Origin: an uncultured Collinsella sp.
GTDB taxonomy: Bacteria > Actinomycetota > Coriobacteriia > Coriobacteriales > Coriobacteriaceae
Assembly: GCA_902494375.1 (NCBI GenBank)
Contig: CABUTL010000021.1
Span: forward strand, 1-11,705
Direction of reading: 5' to 3'
DNA length: 11,705 nt
The translations under genes and the position numbers were made by a program. The notes below the pieces were generated by a model. That model saw only the letters and a list, made by a program, of their open reading frames with translations, was not told where the DNA came from and ran no database searches. Of this stretch, positions 5,060 to 11,705 are shown in pieces; the stretch's first letter is position 1, and every line of letters begins with the position of its first letter.

Positions 5060-6523
5060 ATGTCAGATACGAAGGCGAAGAAGACAAACAGACGTTTTAA
5101 GTTCAAATTACCGCATGTCTATACGATCATGTTCTTGCTGATCGTTGTCTTTGCGGTCCTGACTTGGATCGTTCCCTCGGGTCAGTATCAGCGCAAGACG
5201 ATTTCGACAGCGGCGGGCGAGCGTGAAGTCGCCGTTGCTGGAACCTATGAACAGGTCGATAAGAACTACACCGATTCCGAGACCGGCGAGACCATCAATC
5301 TGGGCCAGGATATCTTTGCGGTCCTGCAAGCGCCTACTAAGGGCATCCAGGAGGCTGCCGACGTCGTTGCGTTCGTCTTATTGATTGGCGGATCGTTCGC
5401 AGTCATCACCAAGACCAACGCTTTGAATGCCGGCATGAGCCGTGTGATTAAAAAGCTCAAGAACAAGGACATCCTCATCATTCCCATTACGATGACGTTG
5501 CTGTCCATTTGCGGCACTACGTTTGGCATGTCTGAGGAAGCCCTGCCGTTCTATGCCATCTTCATTCCCATCATGATGGGTATCGGTTATGACTCGATGA
5601 CGGCGTTTATCATCTGCTTCCTTGGTCCTAACCTGGGATATTGTGCTTCGACCATCGACCCGTTTAATGTTTTGATCGCCCAAGGCATCATTGGTATCGA
5701 GGGCAATCCTCAGCTGTGGCTGCGCGCCGTTTCTTGGGTCATCTTCACTGCCGTCGGTATCGCGTGGGCCATGCGCTATGCCATGCGTGTCAAGAAAAAC
5801 CCCGAGTCGTCCATTACGTACGAGGACGACAAGCTCAAGCGTGTTGAGTTTTCCGTGACCGATGCCTCCATCGAGGAAGAGTTCACTACCCGTCAGAAGC
5901 TCGTGCTTATCGATTTTGCCTGCGGTATGGGCATTATCGTCTGGGGTCTTGTTACCCAGGGCTGGTACATGAATGAGATTTCCGCCGTGTTCCTTGGTAT
6001 GGGCTTGCTTGCCGGTATCCTGGGCGGCCTTGACCAGCAGACGATCGCCGAGGAGTTCGTTAAAGGCATTGCCGACTTTGCGTACGCCGCCATCGTCATC
6101 GGCATCGCTCGCGGCATCTTGGTCATTGCAGAGGGTGGCATGATCATCGACACCATCCTCCAGGCGCTCGCTACTGCACTGGCCGGTGCACCTGCCGCCG
6201 TCTACACCACGTTTATGTATATCGTCCTTGGCCTGCTCTCTTTGCTGGTTCCCTCGAGCTCTGGACTTGCGGCGCTCACCATGCCCGTCATGGGTCCGCT
6301 GACCGAGCTTATGGGCCTCAATCCCGAAGCCGCCGTTACCGCGCTCCAGTTTGCTAATCAGACCATCAACACCATCAGTCCCGTGGCGGGCATGACGGTT
6401 GCCGGTCTTGCCGTGGCAAAGATCTCGTTTGGCCAATGGTGGAAGACCATTTGGAAGTTCTTCATTTTTATGGTCGTCTTTGGCCTGATCGTAACGGCAA
6501 TCTCTGGCATGCTTCCGGTGTAG
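5060..6523 (+). CDS. YfcC/DcuC-family membrane transporter, probable importer for the operon
   Basis: This 487-residue inner-membrane protein belongs to the YfcC / C4-dicarboxylate anaerobic carrier (DcuC) family. A basic N-terminus (KAKKTNRRFKFK) precedes the first membrane helix (about 18-38), which ends in the family's WIVPSGQY signature. A soluble loop containing VAGTYEQV comes next, then many hydrophobic segments with LLIGGSFAVI, GTTFGMSEEALPFY, PSSSGLAALTMP and a C-terminal helix. The P/S/G-rich re-entrant stretches are typical of this family. Family members carry dicarboxylates, amino acids or peptides. Being the first gene behind the operon promoter, it likely imports the operon's substrate, which I infer to be an Amadori compound; no PTS or ABC importer is present. 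GGAGG precedes ATG 5060, and an extension to 5000 would overlap the candidate operator. The next gene starts nine bases after the stop. Confidence 0.85.
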   Translation: MSDTKAKKTNRRFKFKLPHVYTIMFLLIVVFAVLTWIVPSGQYQRKTISTAAGEREVAVAGTYEQVDKNYTDSETGETINLGQDIFAVLQAPTKGIQEAADVVAFVLLIGGSFAVITKTNALNAGMSRVIKKLKNKDILIIPITMTLLSICGTTFGMSEEALPFYAIFIPIMMGIGYDSMTAFIICFLGPNLGYCASTIDPFNVLIAQGIIGIEGNPQLWLRAVSWVIFTAVGIAWAMRYAMRVKKNPESSITYEDDKLKRVEFSVTDASIEEEFTTRQKLVLIDFACGMGIIVWGLVTQGWYMNEISAVFLGMGLLAGILGGLDQQTIAEEFVKGIADFAYAAIVIGIARGILVIAEGGMIIDTILQALATALAGAPAAVYTTFMYIVLGLLSLLVPSSSGLAALTMPVMGPLTELMGLNPEAAVTALQFANQTINTISPVAGMTVAGLAVAKISFGQWWKTIWKFFIFMVVFGLIVTAISGMLPV

Positions 6524-6532
6524 GTGGTTGTG

Positions 6533-8116
6533 ATGTCTGATCGTTTAACGGTCCTGACGTCTAAGAGCGTCTTTACCGGTACGGGGGACCTGCCGTTTGA
6601 AGGTTTCGTAGCGGTCCGTGGCAATCGAATTGAGGCGGTTGGCACCAAGTGTGAGGTGGCTTCGTATTTGACCCAGGCGGACGAGGTAGTTGATCTGGGC
6701 GACCGCACCGTCATGCCTGGTCTGATCGATGTACATACCTTCTATACAGGCTGGGCGCTGCGGACGTTGGGGTCTGATCTGTCCGGCATCGATGATGCCA
6801 AAGAGGCCGTGTCGCTCTTGCGTGCATGGAAAGAAGATCATCCGGATTGCGCGGCGGCTTTTGGCCACAACCTATCCGAAACGTTGGCATCGGATGCCGA
6901 GAACGCAAATACGGCAGCTGTGTTTGACGAGTTTTTTGGTGATATCCCTGTCGTCTGCTTTACACCGGGCGCGGAGACCTGCGTTCTCAATGCTGCCGCC
7001 AGTGCGCGATACGGTTTTACACCGCAGGCGTGCTATGCCGAGAAGATCTGGCGCATGATGAGCGATTTCCTCGCGTTGCCCGAGGTGCGCGCGGGGTATT
7101 CGGACTACATGAGCATGCTTAACGAGCGCGGCGTTACCGCCATCAAGGAGATGGCGTTTGATGACTACTACGGCTTTGCCGACGAAATGGCTCGCCGTGA
7201 GGAATCTGGCGAGCTGACGGTTCGCGTCTCTATGATGTCGCAGCCGGTGGGCGCTGGTGCAAATCTGGCATATGCCCGCGAGGCACGAGAGCGCTTCCGG
7301 GGACCGTTCGTTCGTTTTTCTGGCTTCAACCGTATGACCGATCGCGGCGTATGGGCGGGGCTTGCCGAGATGATTGACCCCTATGAGGATACGGCCGATG
7401 CGGGCGCTGCCGGCAAGACGGTCGTCGAGGAGCCAGAGTGGGATCTGATTGAAAGCGAGCTGCGTGCAATTGATGCTGACGGCTTCCGATATTCCTTGCA
7501 TTGCCAGGGTGATGGCGCCGTTCGTCGCACCGTGGCGCTCTATGCCTCGCTGCCTCGAGACGAGCATGGACGGATGCTTCGCCGCCATGCGATTACCGAT
7601 CTCGAGAACTCTGACCCGACCGATCTTGTCGAGTTTGGCAAGTTAGGTGGAATTTGCGAGGTCTATCCGCAGATTCTGACGCTGGACCGGCGCGAGGATT
7701 GCCTGTCGATGATGCGTCGACAAATTGGCGAGACGCGACTTTTGCACAGCTGGAATCGCCGCGGCATGGAAGATTCCGGATGCACGGTGTGCTGTGGAAC
7801 GGATTTGCCGCTGTTGATTCCGAGCCTGGGCGAGTCAATCTACAGCGCGTGCGGCGGATTCTTCGCCGACGGACTGCCCGTGAATGAGGTCAACACGCTG
7901 ACGCTTGTCGAGCTCTTGCGCGCTTGGACTGCCGGGGGCGCGTACGATCTGATGCGCGAAGATGAGCTGGGTACGCTCGAGGTCGGCAAGCTTGCCGATA
8001 TCTGCGTGCTCGATCGGGATGTGTTTGACCTCGATTATCGCGACGCACGCGATCTTGCGGTTGATATGACGATGTCGGACGGACAAATCGTGTTCGATCG
8101 AAATAAGGAGGCATAA
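6533..8116 (+). CDS. Divergent YtcJ-like amidohydrolase (Amidohydrolase family 3)
   Basis: This 527-residue cytoplasmic protein has the composite beta-sandwich plus TIM-barrel layout of metal-dependent amidohydrolases. The N-terminal sandwich contains RGNRIEAVG and leads to VMPGLIDVHTF at residues 60-70. The C-terminal sandwich contains GTLEVGKLADICVLDRD. Usual metal ligands are seen as His68, His323 (LHCQGDGAV), His352 (RRHAITDLE) and Asp424 (GTDLPL). The second His of the HxH motif is Phe70, and the lysine usually found in the YtcJ GxKxxxDG segment aligns with Asn266 (GFNRMTD). The metal centre is therefore probably altered. Family enzymes hydrolyse amides, N-acyl groups or cyclic amides. 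Its place between an importer and Amadori enzymes suggests it removes an amide or acyl group from the adduct, but the substrate is unknown. AGGTGG before ATG 6533 favours this start over GTG 6524. Confidence 0.85.
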   Translation: MSDRLTVLTSKSVFTGTGDLPFEGFVAVRGNRIEAVGTKCEVASYLTQADEVVDLGDRTVMPGLIDVHTFYTGWALRTLGSDLSGIDDAKEAVSLLRAWKEDHPDCAAAFGHNLSETLASDAENANTAAVFDEFFGDIPVVCFTPGAETCVLNAAASARYGFTPQACYAEKIWRMMSDFLALPEVRAGYSDYMSMLNERGVTAIKEMAFDDYYGFADEMARREESGELTVRVSMMSQPVGAGANLAYAREARERFRGPFVRFSGFNRMTDRGVWAGLAEMIDPYEDTADAGAAGKTVVEEPEWDLIESELRAIDADGFRYSLHCQGDGAVRRTVALYASLPRDEHGRMLRRHAITDLENSDPTDLVEFGKLGGICEVYPQILTLDRREDCLSMMRRQIGETRLLHSWNRRGMEDSGCTVCCGTDLPLLIPSLGESIYSACGGFFADGLPVNEVNTLTLVELLRAWTAGGAYDLMREDELGTLEVGKLADICVLDRDVFDLDYRDARDLAVDMTMSDGQIVFDRNKEA

Positions 8117-8117
8117 G

Positions 8118-8969
8118 ATGTCTGAATCCAAGCCGACGCTGCGCCGCGAACAGATTGCGGGCATGAATATCCACTACATCATGTGGTCGCTCGATTACTT
8201 CCTTGATGTGCAGCAGCGTTTGGGCTTTGAGTCCATTGAGCTGTGGTGCGCAGAGCCGCATGTGACGCTCGACCATACGGGCTACTTTGAGGCTGAGGTC
8301 CTGGCGAAAAAGGCTGCAGACCGTGGGCTTAGGTATCGTACTCTGTGCCCCGAGAATGTTGTCTATCCTTGGCAGTACTGCGCACGCAAGCCGCTGCATG
8401 AACAGCGCAGCCTGGCGTACTTTAAGCACGGCATTGAGCTTGCCGAGGTACTTGGGTGCGACCGTATGTCCGTCAACTCGGGCTGGGGCGACTGGGACGA
8501 GGACCGCGAGGAAGCCTGGAAGCGCAGCCGCGAGCACTTGTCCATTCTGGCGGAGTATGCCGGCGAGCACGGTCTGGTGCTTACGATGGAAAGCCTGCGT
8601 CCCGAGGAGAGCAACCTTGTGACGACGGTTTCCGATGCGAAGCGCATGATTGACGAGGTCGCGAGCCCGTATTTACAGCCCATGGTTGATACAACCGCGA
8701 TGGGCGTTGCTGGCGAGACGCTCGAGGACTGGTTTGCCACCTTTGGTGATGGGGCAATTCACGAGATGCACTTTATCGACGGTGACCCGTATGGCCATCT
8801 GGTGTGGGGCGATGGCAAGCACGATATGGACGCCTTCGTTGCCACACTCAACGTCCATGGTTTCGACGGCATGCTGGGCCAGGAAATTACGGACGGCCGT
8901 TACTACGATGACCCGGCGGCGGCTGATGCCAAGAACATGGCCGCATTCGAGAAATATCTGATTGACTAA
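8118..8969 (+). CDS. FrlC-like sugar epimerase (AP_endonuc_2 TIM barrel)
   Basis: This 283-residue protein is a sugar phosphate isomerase/epimerase of the xylose-isomerase-like TIM barrel. By eye it resembles E. coli FrlC, which interconverts fructoselysine and psicoselysine. Shared features are GFESIELWCAEPH, the motif ESLRPEESN, and the probable metal ligands Glu158, Asp191 (MVDTTAM), His218 (MHFIDGD) and Glu256 (GQEITDG). HLVWGDGKHDMDAF resembles the FrlC segment HYIPGEGKMPL. AAGGAGG (8105-8111) lies within the end of the amidohydrolase gene, and the ATG follows its stop after one base, so the two are likely translationally coupled. In this operon it would let the cell use the C3-epimer (psicosyl or allulosyl form) of an Amadori product. 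Other sugar epimerase activities remain possible, as this family is broad. Confidence 0.85.
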   Translation: MSESKPTLRREQIAGMNIHYIMWSLDYFLDVQQRLGFESIELWCAEPHVTLDHTGYFEAEVLAKKAADRGLRYRTLCPENVVYPWQYCARKPLHEQRSLAYFKHGIELAEVLGCDRMSVNSGWGDWDEDREEAWKRSREHLSILAEYAGEHGLVLTMESLRPEESNLVTTVSDAKRMIDEVASPYLQPMVDTTAMGVAGETLEDWFATFGDGAIHEMHFIDGDPYGHLVWGDGKHDMDAFVATLNVHGFDGMLGQEITDGRYYDDPAAADAKNMAAFEKYLID

Positions 8970-8979
8970 AACAACTATC

Positions 8980-9010
8980 GGCCACGCAACCAACGTCATT
9001 GATTGCGGCC
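8980..9010 (+). other. Hairpin between the epimerase and deglycase genes
   Basis: GGCC-AC-GCAA (8980-8989) can pair with TTGCGGCC (9003-9010), leaving two bulged bases and a 13-base loop. It sits in the operon's only sizeable gap (62 bases). No T-run follows, so it is more likely to affect transcript processing or stability than to terminate. Confidence 0.35.
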
Positions 9011-9031
9011 CAAACAAGAAAGGAACTGGAT

Positions 9032-10000
9032 ATGAACGCACGCGATCTGATCAAAGAGGCAATTGCCGAGAAGGGCAAGTTCGACAGCGTCTACTGGATT
9101 GCTTGCGGTGGCTCCATGATCGATTTGATCCCGGCTCATGAGCTTCTGCAGCGCGAGGCAACCACCTTCACTTCGTATATCTATACCGCGCGTGAATTCG
9201 ACATTATGCGTCCGCGTCGTCTGGGCGAGAAGTCCCTGGTCATCGCTTGTAGCCACAGCGGCAATACCCCCGAGGTCGTCGAGGGCTGCGAGATTGCCCT
9301 TGCTGCTGGCGCTACGGTGATCGCCCAGACCGACAACGCTGGATCCAAGATTGACTCCGGCAAGTGGACCACGTGGGTCTACCCATGGGGCGAGGGCGTG
9401 CCGCAGGCCGAGGTCCCCGCTGGCATTTCGCTGTCGCTTGCGGCAGAGCTGCTCGATCAGCAGGAGGGCTACGCCGATCTTGCCGATATGTATGCCGGTA
9501 TCGCCGAGATGGATAAGATTCTTCCCCCGGCACGCGAGAAGGTAAATGCCGAGCTGGGCGATCGCTTTGCCAAGCTTTGCCAGGAGCACGAGTTCTTCTA
9601 TATTCTGGGCAGCGGTCCCAACTTTAGCCAGACCTACGGTTTCGCTATCTGCTCTCTTATGGAGATGCAGTGGCAGCACTGCAGCTACATTCACTCTGCC
9701 GAGTACTTCCATGGCCCCTTCGAGGCTACTCAGGATGGCGTTTTTTACTTCCTGCAGATGGGCTCCAGCGAGTGCCGTGCTATGGACGAGCGCGCCCTGG
9801 CGTTCCTTAAGACGCATACCGATACGCTGATGGTGCTCGATGCCAAGGAGTACGGTATGGAAGCCGTGCCGGCGAGCGTCCGTGCCTATCTGGACCCGGT
9901 GCTGTTCTACGCCATGAACTGCGAGCTGCGTGCCGCACGCGGCAAGGTGTTTGATCACGATCCCGATTTCCGTCGCTATATGGGTGTTGTCGAGTACTAG
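9032..10000 (+). CDS. Two-SIS-domain Amadori 6-phosphate deglycase (FraB/FrlB-like)
   Basis: This 322-residue cytoplasmic enzyme has two SIS domains. The first holds YWIACGGS (21-28) and CSHSGNTPE (73-81); the second holds YILGSGP (190-196). FrlB and FraB cleave 6-phosphorylated Amadori adducts to glucose 6-phosphate and the free amino acid. From memory, the match to Salmonella FraB is notably close: LMEMQW, HSAEYFHGPFE, MDERALAFLK and VLDAKEYG have direct counterparts, and the C-terminus RRYMGVVEY is shared in style with both FraB and FrlB. Glu211 and His227 align with FraB's catalytic Glu214 and His230. ATG 9032 has AAAGGAA upstream and gives the family's short N-terminus; a TTG at 8999 is less likely because it lies in the hairpin. 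FraB acts on 6-phosphofructose-aspartate and FrlB on fructoselysine 6-phosphate; which fits here is undecided. Confidence 0.9.
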   Translation: MNARDLIKEAIAEKGKFDSVYWIACGGSMIDLIPAHELLQREATTFTSYIYTAREFDIMRPRRLGEKSLVIACSHSGNTPEVVEGCEIALAAGATVIAQTDNAGSKIDSGKWTTWVYPWGEGVPQAEVPAGISLSLAAELLDQQEGYADLADMYAGIAEMDKILPPAREKVNAELGDRFAKLCQEHEFFYILGSGPNFSQTYGFAICSLMEMQWQHCSYIHSAEYFHGPFEATQDGVFYFLQMGSSECRAMDERALAFLKTHTDTLMVLDAKEYGMEAVPASVRAYLDPVLFYAMNCELRAARGKVFDHDPDFRRYMGVVEY

Positions 10001-10014
10001 AAGGAGCAAAGGCC

Positions 10015-10878
10015 ATGGCATTTAACGTTAACGCGCTCGGATTTGGCGACAACGTCGTCGATCGCTACGAGCATATCCACACCATGTATCCCGGCGGCAA
10101 TGCGGTGAACTTCGCCGTTTATGCCAAGAAATGCGGTGCCGCACGCTCCGCATACATGGGCATTTTTGGCAATGATGCCGCTGCCGAGCATGTCATTGCA
10201 AGCCTCGAGGATGAGGGTATCGAGCTTGACAAGTGCGAGCAGATGATTGGCGAGAACGGAGCGGCTCGCGTGACCGTCGTTGACGGTGACCGTGTCTTCC
10301 TTGGCTCCAACGAGGGCGGTATCCGTGGCGATGCGCGCTATGTCCTCGATCGCTTTGACCTTTCGTACATGAAGCAGTTCGATGTGGTTCATTCGGGCAA
10401 CTATTGCTTTACCGAGCGCGAGCTGCCCAAGTTGAAGGCTGCGGGCGTCACGGTCTCTTTTGACTTTTCGGACGACTCTACCGACGAGTACTACGAGCAG
10501 ATTGCGCCCTACGTCGATTTCGCTTTCTTTAGTGCGGCGGATGCTGCGAGTGAGGATGAGGTTCGCGAGCGTCTGGCATGGGTGAAGGGCCTGGGTCCGC
10601 GTTTTGTGTCGGCTACGGCGGGCGCCGAGGGCTGCATTGCTTACGACGGCGATCGTTATTACCGCCAGCTGGCTAAACCGGTAACGGACATGAAGGACAC
10701 CATGGGGGCGGGCGACTCGTTCCTTACCTCGTTTTTGATGTGCTATCTCGATTCCGCCAAGCGTGGTGAAGATGGCGCCGAGGCCATCGAGCGCGCGCTC
10801 GACTTTGCTGCCGGGTTTGCCTCGACCGTGTGCGGCATGGAAGGTTCTTGGGGCCACGGAGCACCAATCGTCGAATAG
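10015..10878 (+). CDS. FrlD-like PfkB sugar kinase (Amadori compound 6-kinase)
   Basis: This 287-residue ribokinase/PfkB-family kinase resembles E. coli fructoselysine 6-kinase FrlD. The N-terminal GFGDNVVDRY and PGGNAVNFAVY (26-36) match FrlD's GDNCVD and GGNAVNVAVY. The C-terminal PfkB signature DTMGAGDSF (228-236) contains the anion hole and the catalytic base Asp234. VSFDFSDD (147-154) also has an FrlD counterpart. It should phosphorylate the sugar C6 hydroxyl of an imported Amadori compound using ATP, giving the substrate for the deglycase encoded 14 bases upstream. AAGGAG directly follows the deglycase stop and fixes the ATG at 10015. It is somewhat longer than FrlD (about 260 residues), with extra residues at the C-terminus. 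It is the last gene of the operon. A generic fructokinase role is less likely given the neighbours. Confidence 0.9.
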   Translation: MAFNVNALGFGDNVVDRYEHIHTMYPGGNAVNFAVYAKKCGAARSAYMGIFGNDAAAEHVIASLEDEGIELDKCEQMIGENGAARVTVVDGDRVFLGSNEGGIRGDARYVLDRFDLSYMKQFDVVHSGNYCFTERELPKLKAAGVTVSFDFSDDSTDEYYEQIAPYVDFAFFSAADAASEDEVRERLAWVKGLGPRFVSATAGAEGCIAYDGDRYYRQLAKPVTDMKDTMGAGDSFLTSFLMCYLDSAKRGEDGAEAIERALDFAAGFASTVCGMEGSWGHGAPIVE

Positions 10879-10884
10879 CCGAGC

Positions 10885-10918
10885 GGTCCCGGGGAGGTGC
10901 AGGCGCCTCCTCGGGACC
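10885..10918 (+). terminator. GC-rich 13-bp hairpin after the kinase gene
   Basis: Arms 10885-10897 (GGTCCCGGGGAGG) and 10906-10918 (CCTCCTCGGGACC) pair completely with one G-T pair. The hairpin lies six bases after the operon's last stop codon. It has no T-run, so it may stabilise the transcript's 3' end or act together with the palindrome just downstream. Confidence 0.55.
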
Positions 10919-10924
10919 CGGTGT

Positions 10925-10990
10925 GCAAAAAATGCCAAATATGAGTAATGTATCCATTCCGGTAACAGTACTCATATTTAGCATTTTTGC
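10925..10990. terminator. Large A/T-flanked palindrome, bidirectional terminator or palindromic repeat
   Basis: Arms 10925-10947 and 10969-10990 are near-perfect inverted repeats of 22-23 bases with one extra A and one mismatch. The shared core is AAATATGAGTA / TACTCATATTT, and the ends are GCAAAAAATGC and GCATTTTTGC. The spacer is 21 bases. T-runs at the outer end on each strand let it terminate both the operon and the convergent tatD-like gene. The unusually long AT-rich arms and long spacer are atypical of simple terminators, so it could be a dispersed palindromic element. Confidence 0.6.
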
Positions 10991-11000
10991 CCACTAGGGG

Positions 11001-11705
11001 TTAGCGAAGGCAGCGAAGGTCAAAAACATAGTGCGCATTTGCTAAAACTATCGACTCGATGCGCTTTGCGTCGCAGTTTTTGAGCGAGGTGATGCGTTCT
11101 GAGGTCCTTGTGAGCGACCTGATGAGCGACTGCGTGCTTGTTTCTGTGTTTGGCTCGGCCGGCGCATCGGTCTCGAGCAGTAGGCGGTCGAGTGGAATCT
11201 GTCGTGCGTATTCGCGACAGCGCTTGGTCGCGAGCATGCGTTCGTTGACGGAAAAATAGCAGCCCGCATTACGCGCGCGGGTGAGTTCGTCCGAAGTGCC
11301 GCTAAACCAGTGGAAGATGATAGCGGGGGAGTCGGGGTTTGGGATGAGTAGTCCATGCGATTCGAGGACGTCCAGTACGGCTCCTGCCGAACGAACGGCG
11401 TGAATTGATATCACGCGCCCGGTAAGAGGATGCTGCACGAGCGCATCGCAGAGCCGGTTAAGTGCCTGTATTTGTAGCGGCTCACTTCCAGCAAAGCGCG
11501 CGGAAAAGTCGAGTCCGACTTCGCCGATGTAGCGTTCTTGGGCAGCAACTTCGCAAAGCAGATTGACTTCGGCAAAACCGCAGTGGCCATCGGCGAGCCA
11601 CCAGGGGTGAAGCCCAACGCCGGCGATGATGCCCGGGTGGCGACGAGCGCGCTCGTTTGCGGCCGAAAAGTCGCGTGGATCGACGCCGCAATCAAATAGA
11701 CCCAA
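11001..11705 (-). CDS. TatD-family metal-dependent DNase, N-terminus beyond the right edge
   Basis: These 234 residues form most of a TatD-type TIM-barrel hydrolase, a family of metal-dependent 3'-5' exonucleases implicated in DNA repair. Visible family features are FDCGVDPRDF near the edge, GVGLHPWW, the metal-ligand glutamate in YIGEVGLDF, histidines in ISIHAVRS and IIFHWFSGT, and the aspartate in LLLETDAP. A typical TatD protein is about 255-265 residues, so roughly 20-30 are missing, including the N-terminal HxH metal motif. The TTG at 11705-11703 reads as an internal leucine, not a start. The stop TAA is at 11003-11001, ten bases from the palindrome. The gene converges on the Amadori operon and is probably unrelated to it. 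The C-terminal segment is rich in Thr, Ser and Arg and diverges from the family. Confidence 0.85.
   Translation of the reverse strand: MGLFDCGVDPRDFSAANERARRHPGIIAGVGLHPWWLADGHCGFAEVNLLCEVAAQERYIGEVGLDFSARFAGSEPLQIQALNRLCDALVQHPLTGRVISIHAVRSAGAVLDVLESHGLLIPNPDSPAIIFHWFSGTSDELTRARNAGCYFSVNERMLATKRCREYARQIPLDRLLLETDAPAEPNTETSTQSLIRSLTRTSERITSLKNCDAKRIESIVLANAHYVFDLRCLR

Noticed and set aside
5378..6436. 352-codon minus-strand open frame
   Set aside because: It lies antisense within the transporter gene, is rich in His, Asp and Gly in a low-complexity way, and has no ribosome binding site. The plus-strand frame has clear family motifs.
6872..7588. 238-codon minus-strand open frame
   Set aside because: It is antisense to the amidohydrolase gene, with no family motif and no upstream ribosome binding site.
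8996..10021. 341-codon minus-strand open frame
   Set aside because: It mirrors the deglycase gene, whose plus-strand frame carries SIS motifs and catalytic residues. It is a codon-bias artefact.
9997..10938. 313-codon minus-strand open frame
   Set aside because: It is antisense to the PfkB kinase gene, and no recognisable domain was seen.
1..11705. CRISPR array, tRNA/rRNA genes, insertion sequence or prophage genes
   Set aside because: No regularly spaced identical repeats, tRNA-like cloverleaf sequence, transposase motif or integrase was seen anywhere in the window.

Overview
The window is 11.7 kb of compact, moderately GC-rich bacterial chromosome. Its strong AGGAGG-type ribosome binding sites, occasional GTG starts and gene content best fit a gut anaerobe of the Actinomycetota class Coriobacteriia (Collinsella-like). 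That assignment rests on style and gene content, with no rRNA or marker gene to prove it.

Layout. (1) Positions 3-782, minus strand: an unrecognised protein gene that runs off the left edge. (2) Positions 783-1556: a long non-coding stretch with a repeat-rich leader for that gene and a perfect 14-bp terminator hairpin with no gene to terminate, so a small RNA is possible. (3) Positions 1557-3947, plus strand: deoxyribose-phosphate aldolase (deoC) and two HAD phosphatases, a Cof type and a beta-phosphoglucomutase-like type. (4) Positions 4098-4841: a GntR/HutC regulator with its own promoter and palindrome. (5) Positions 5060-10878: a tight five-gene operon behind a clear sigma70 promoter and a cluster of possible operators. 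(6) Positions 10879-11000: two hairpins, one a large palindrome, between convergent genes. (7) Positions 11001-11705, minus strand: a TatD-family DNase whose N-terminus lies outside the window.

The main interest is region 5 with its regulator. In order it encodes a YfcC/DcuC-type transporter, a divergent YtcJ-like amidohydrolase, an FrlC-like epimerase, a two-SIS-domain deglycase that by eye resembles Salmonella FraB (6-phosphofructose-aspartate deglycase) even more than E. coli FrlB (fructoselysine-6-phosphate deglycase), and an FrlD-like PfkB kinase. Together they read as a catabolic pathway for Amadori products (sugar-amine adducts from heated food or protein glycation). The transporter would import the free adduct, the epimerase would interconvert fructosyl and psicosyl forms, the kinase would phosphorylate C6, and the deglycase would release glucose 6-phosphate and the free amine or amino acid. 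The amidohydrolase is not part of the frl pathway as I know it. It may trim an amide or acyl group from the adduct, taking the place that the asparaginase FraE holds in the Salmonella fra locus. The exact substrate cannot be read from sequence.
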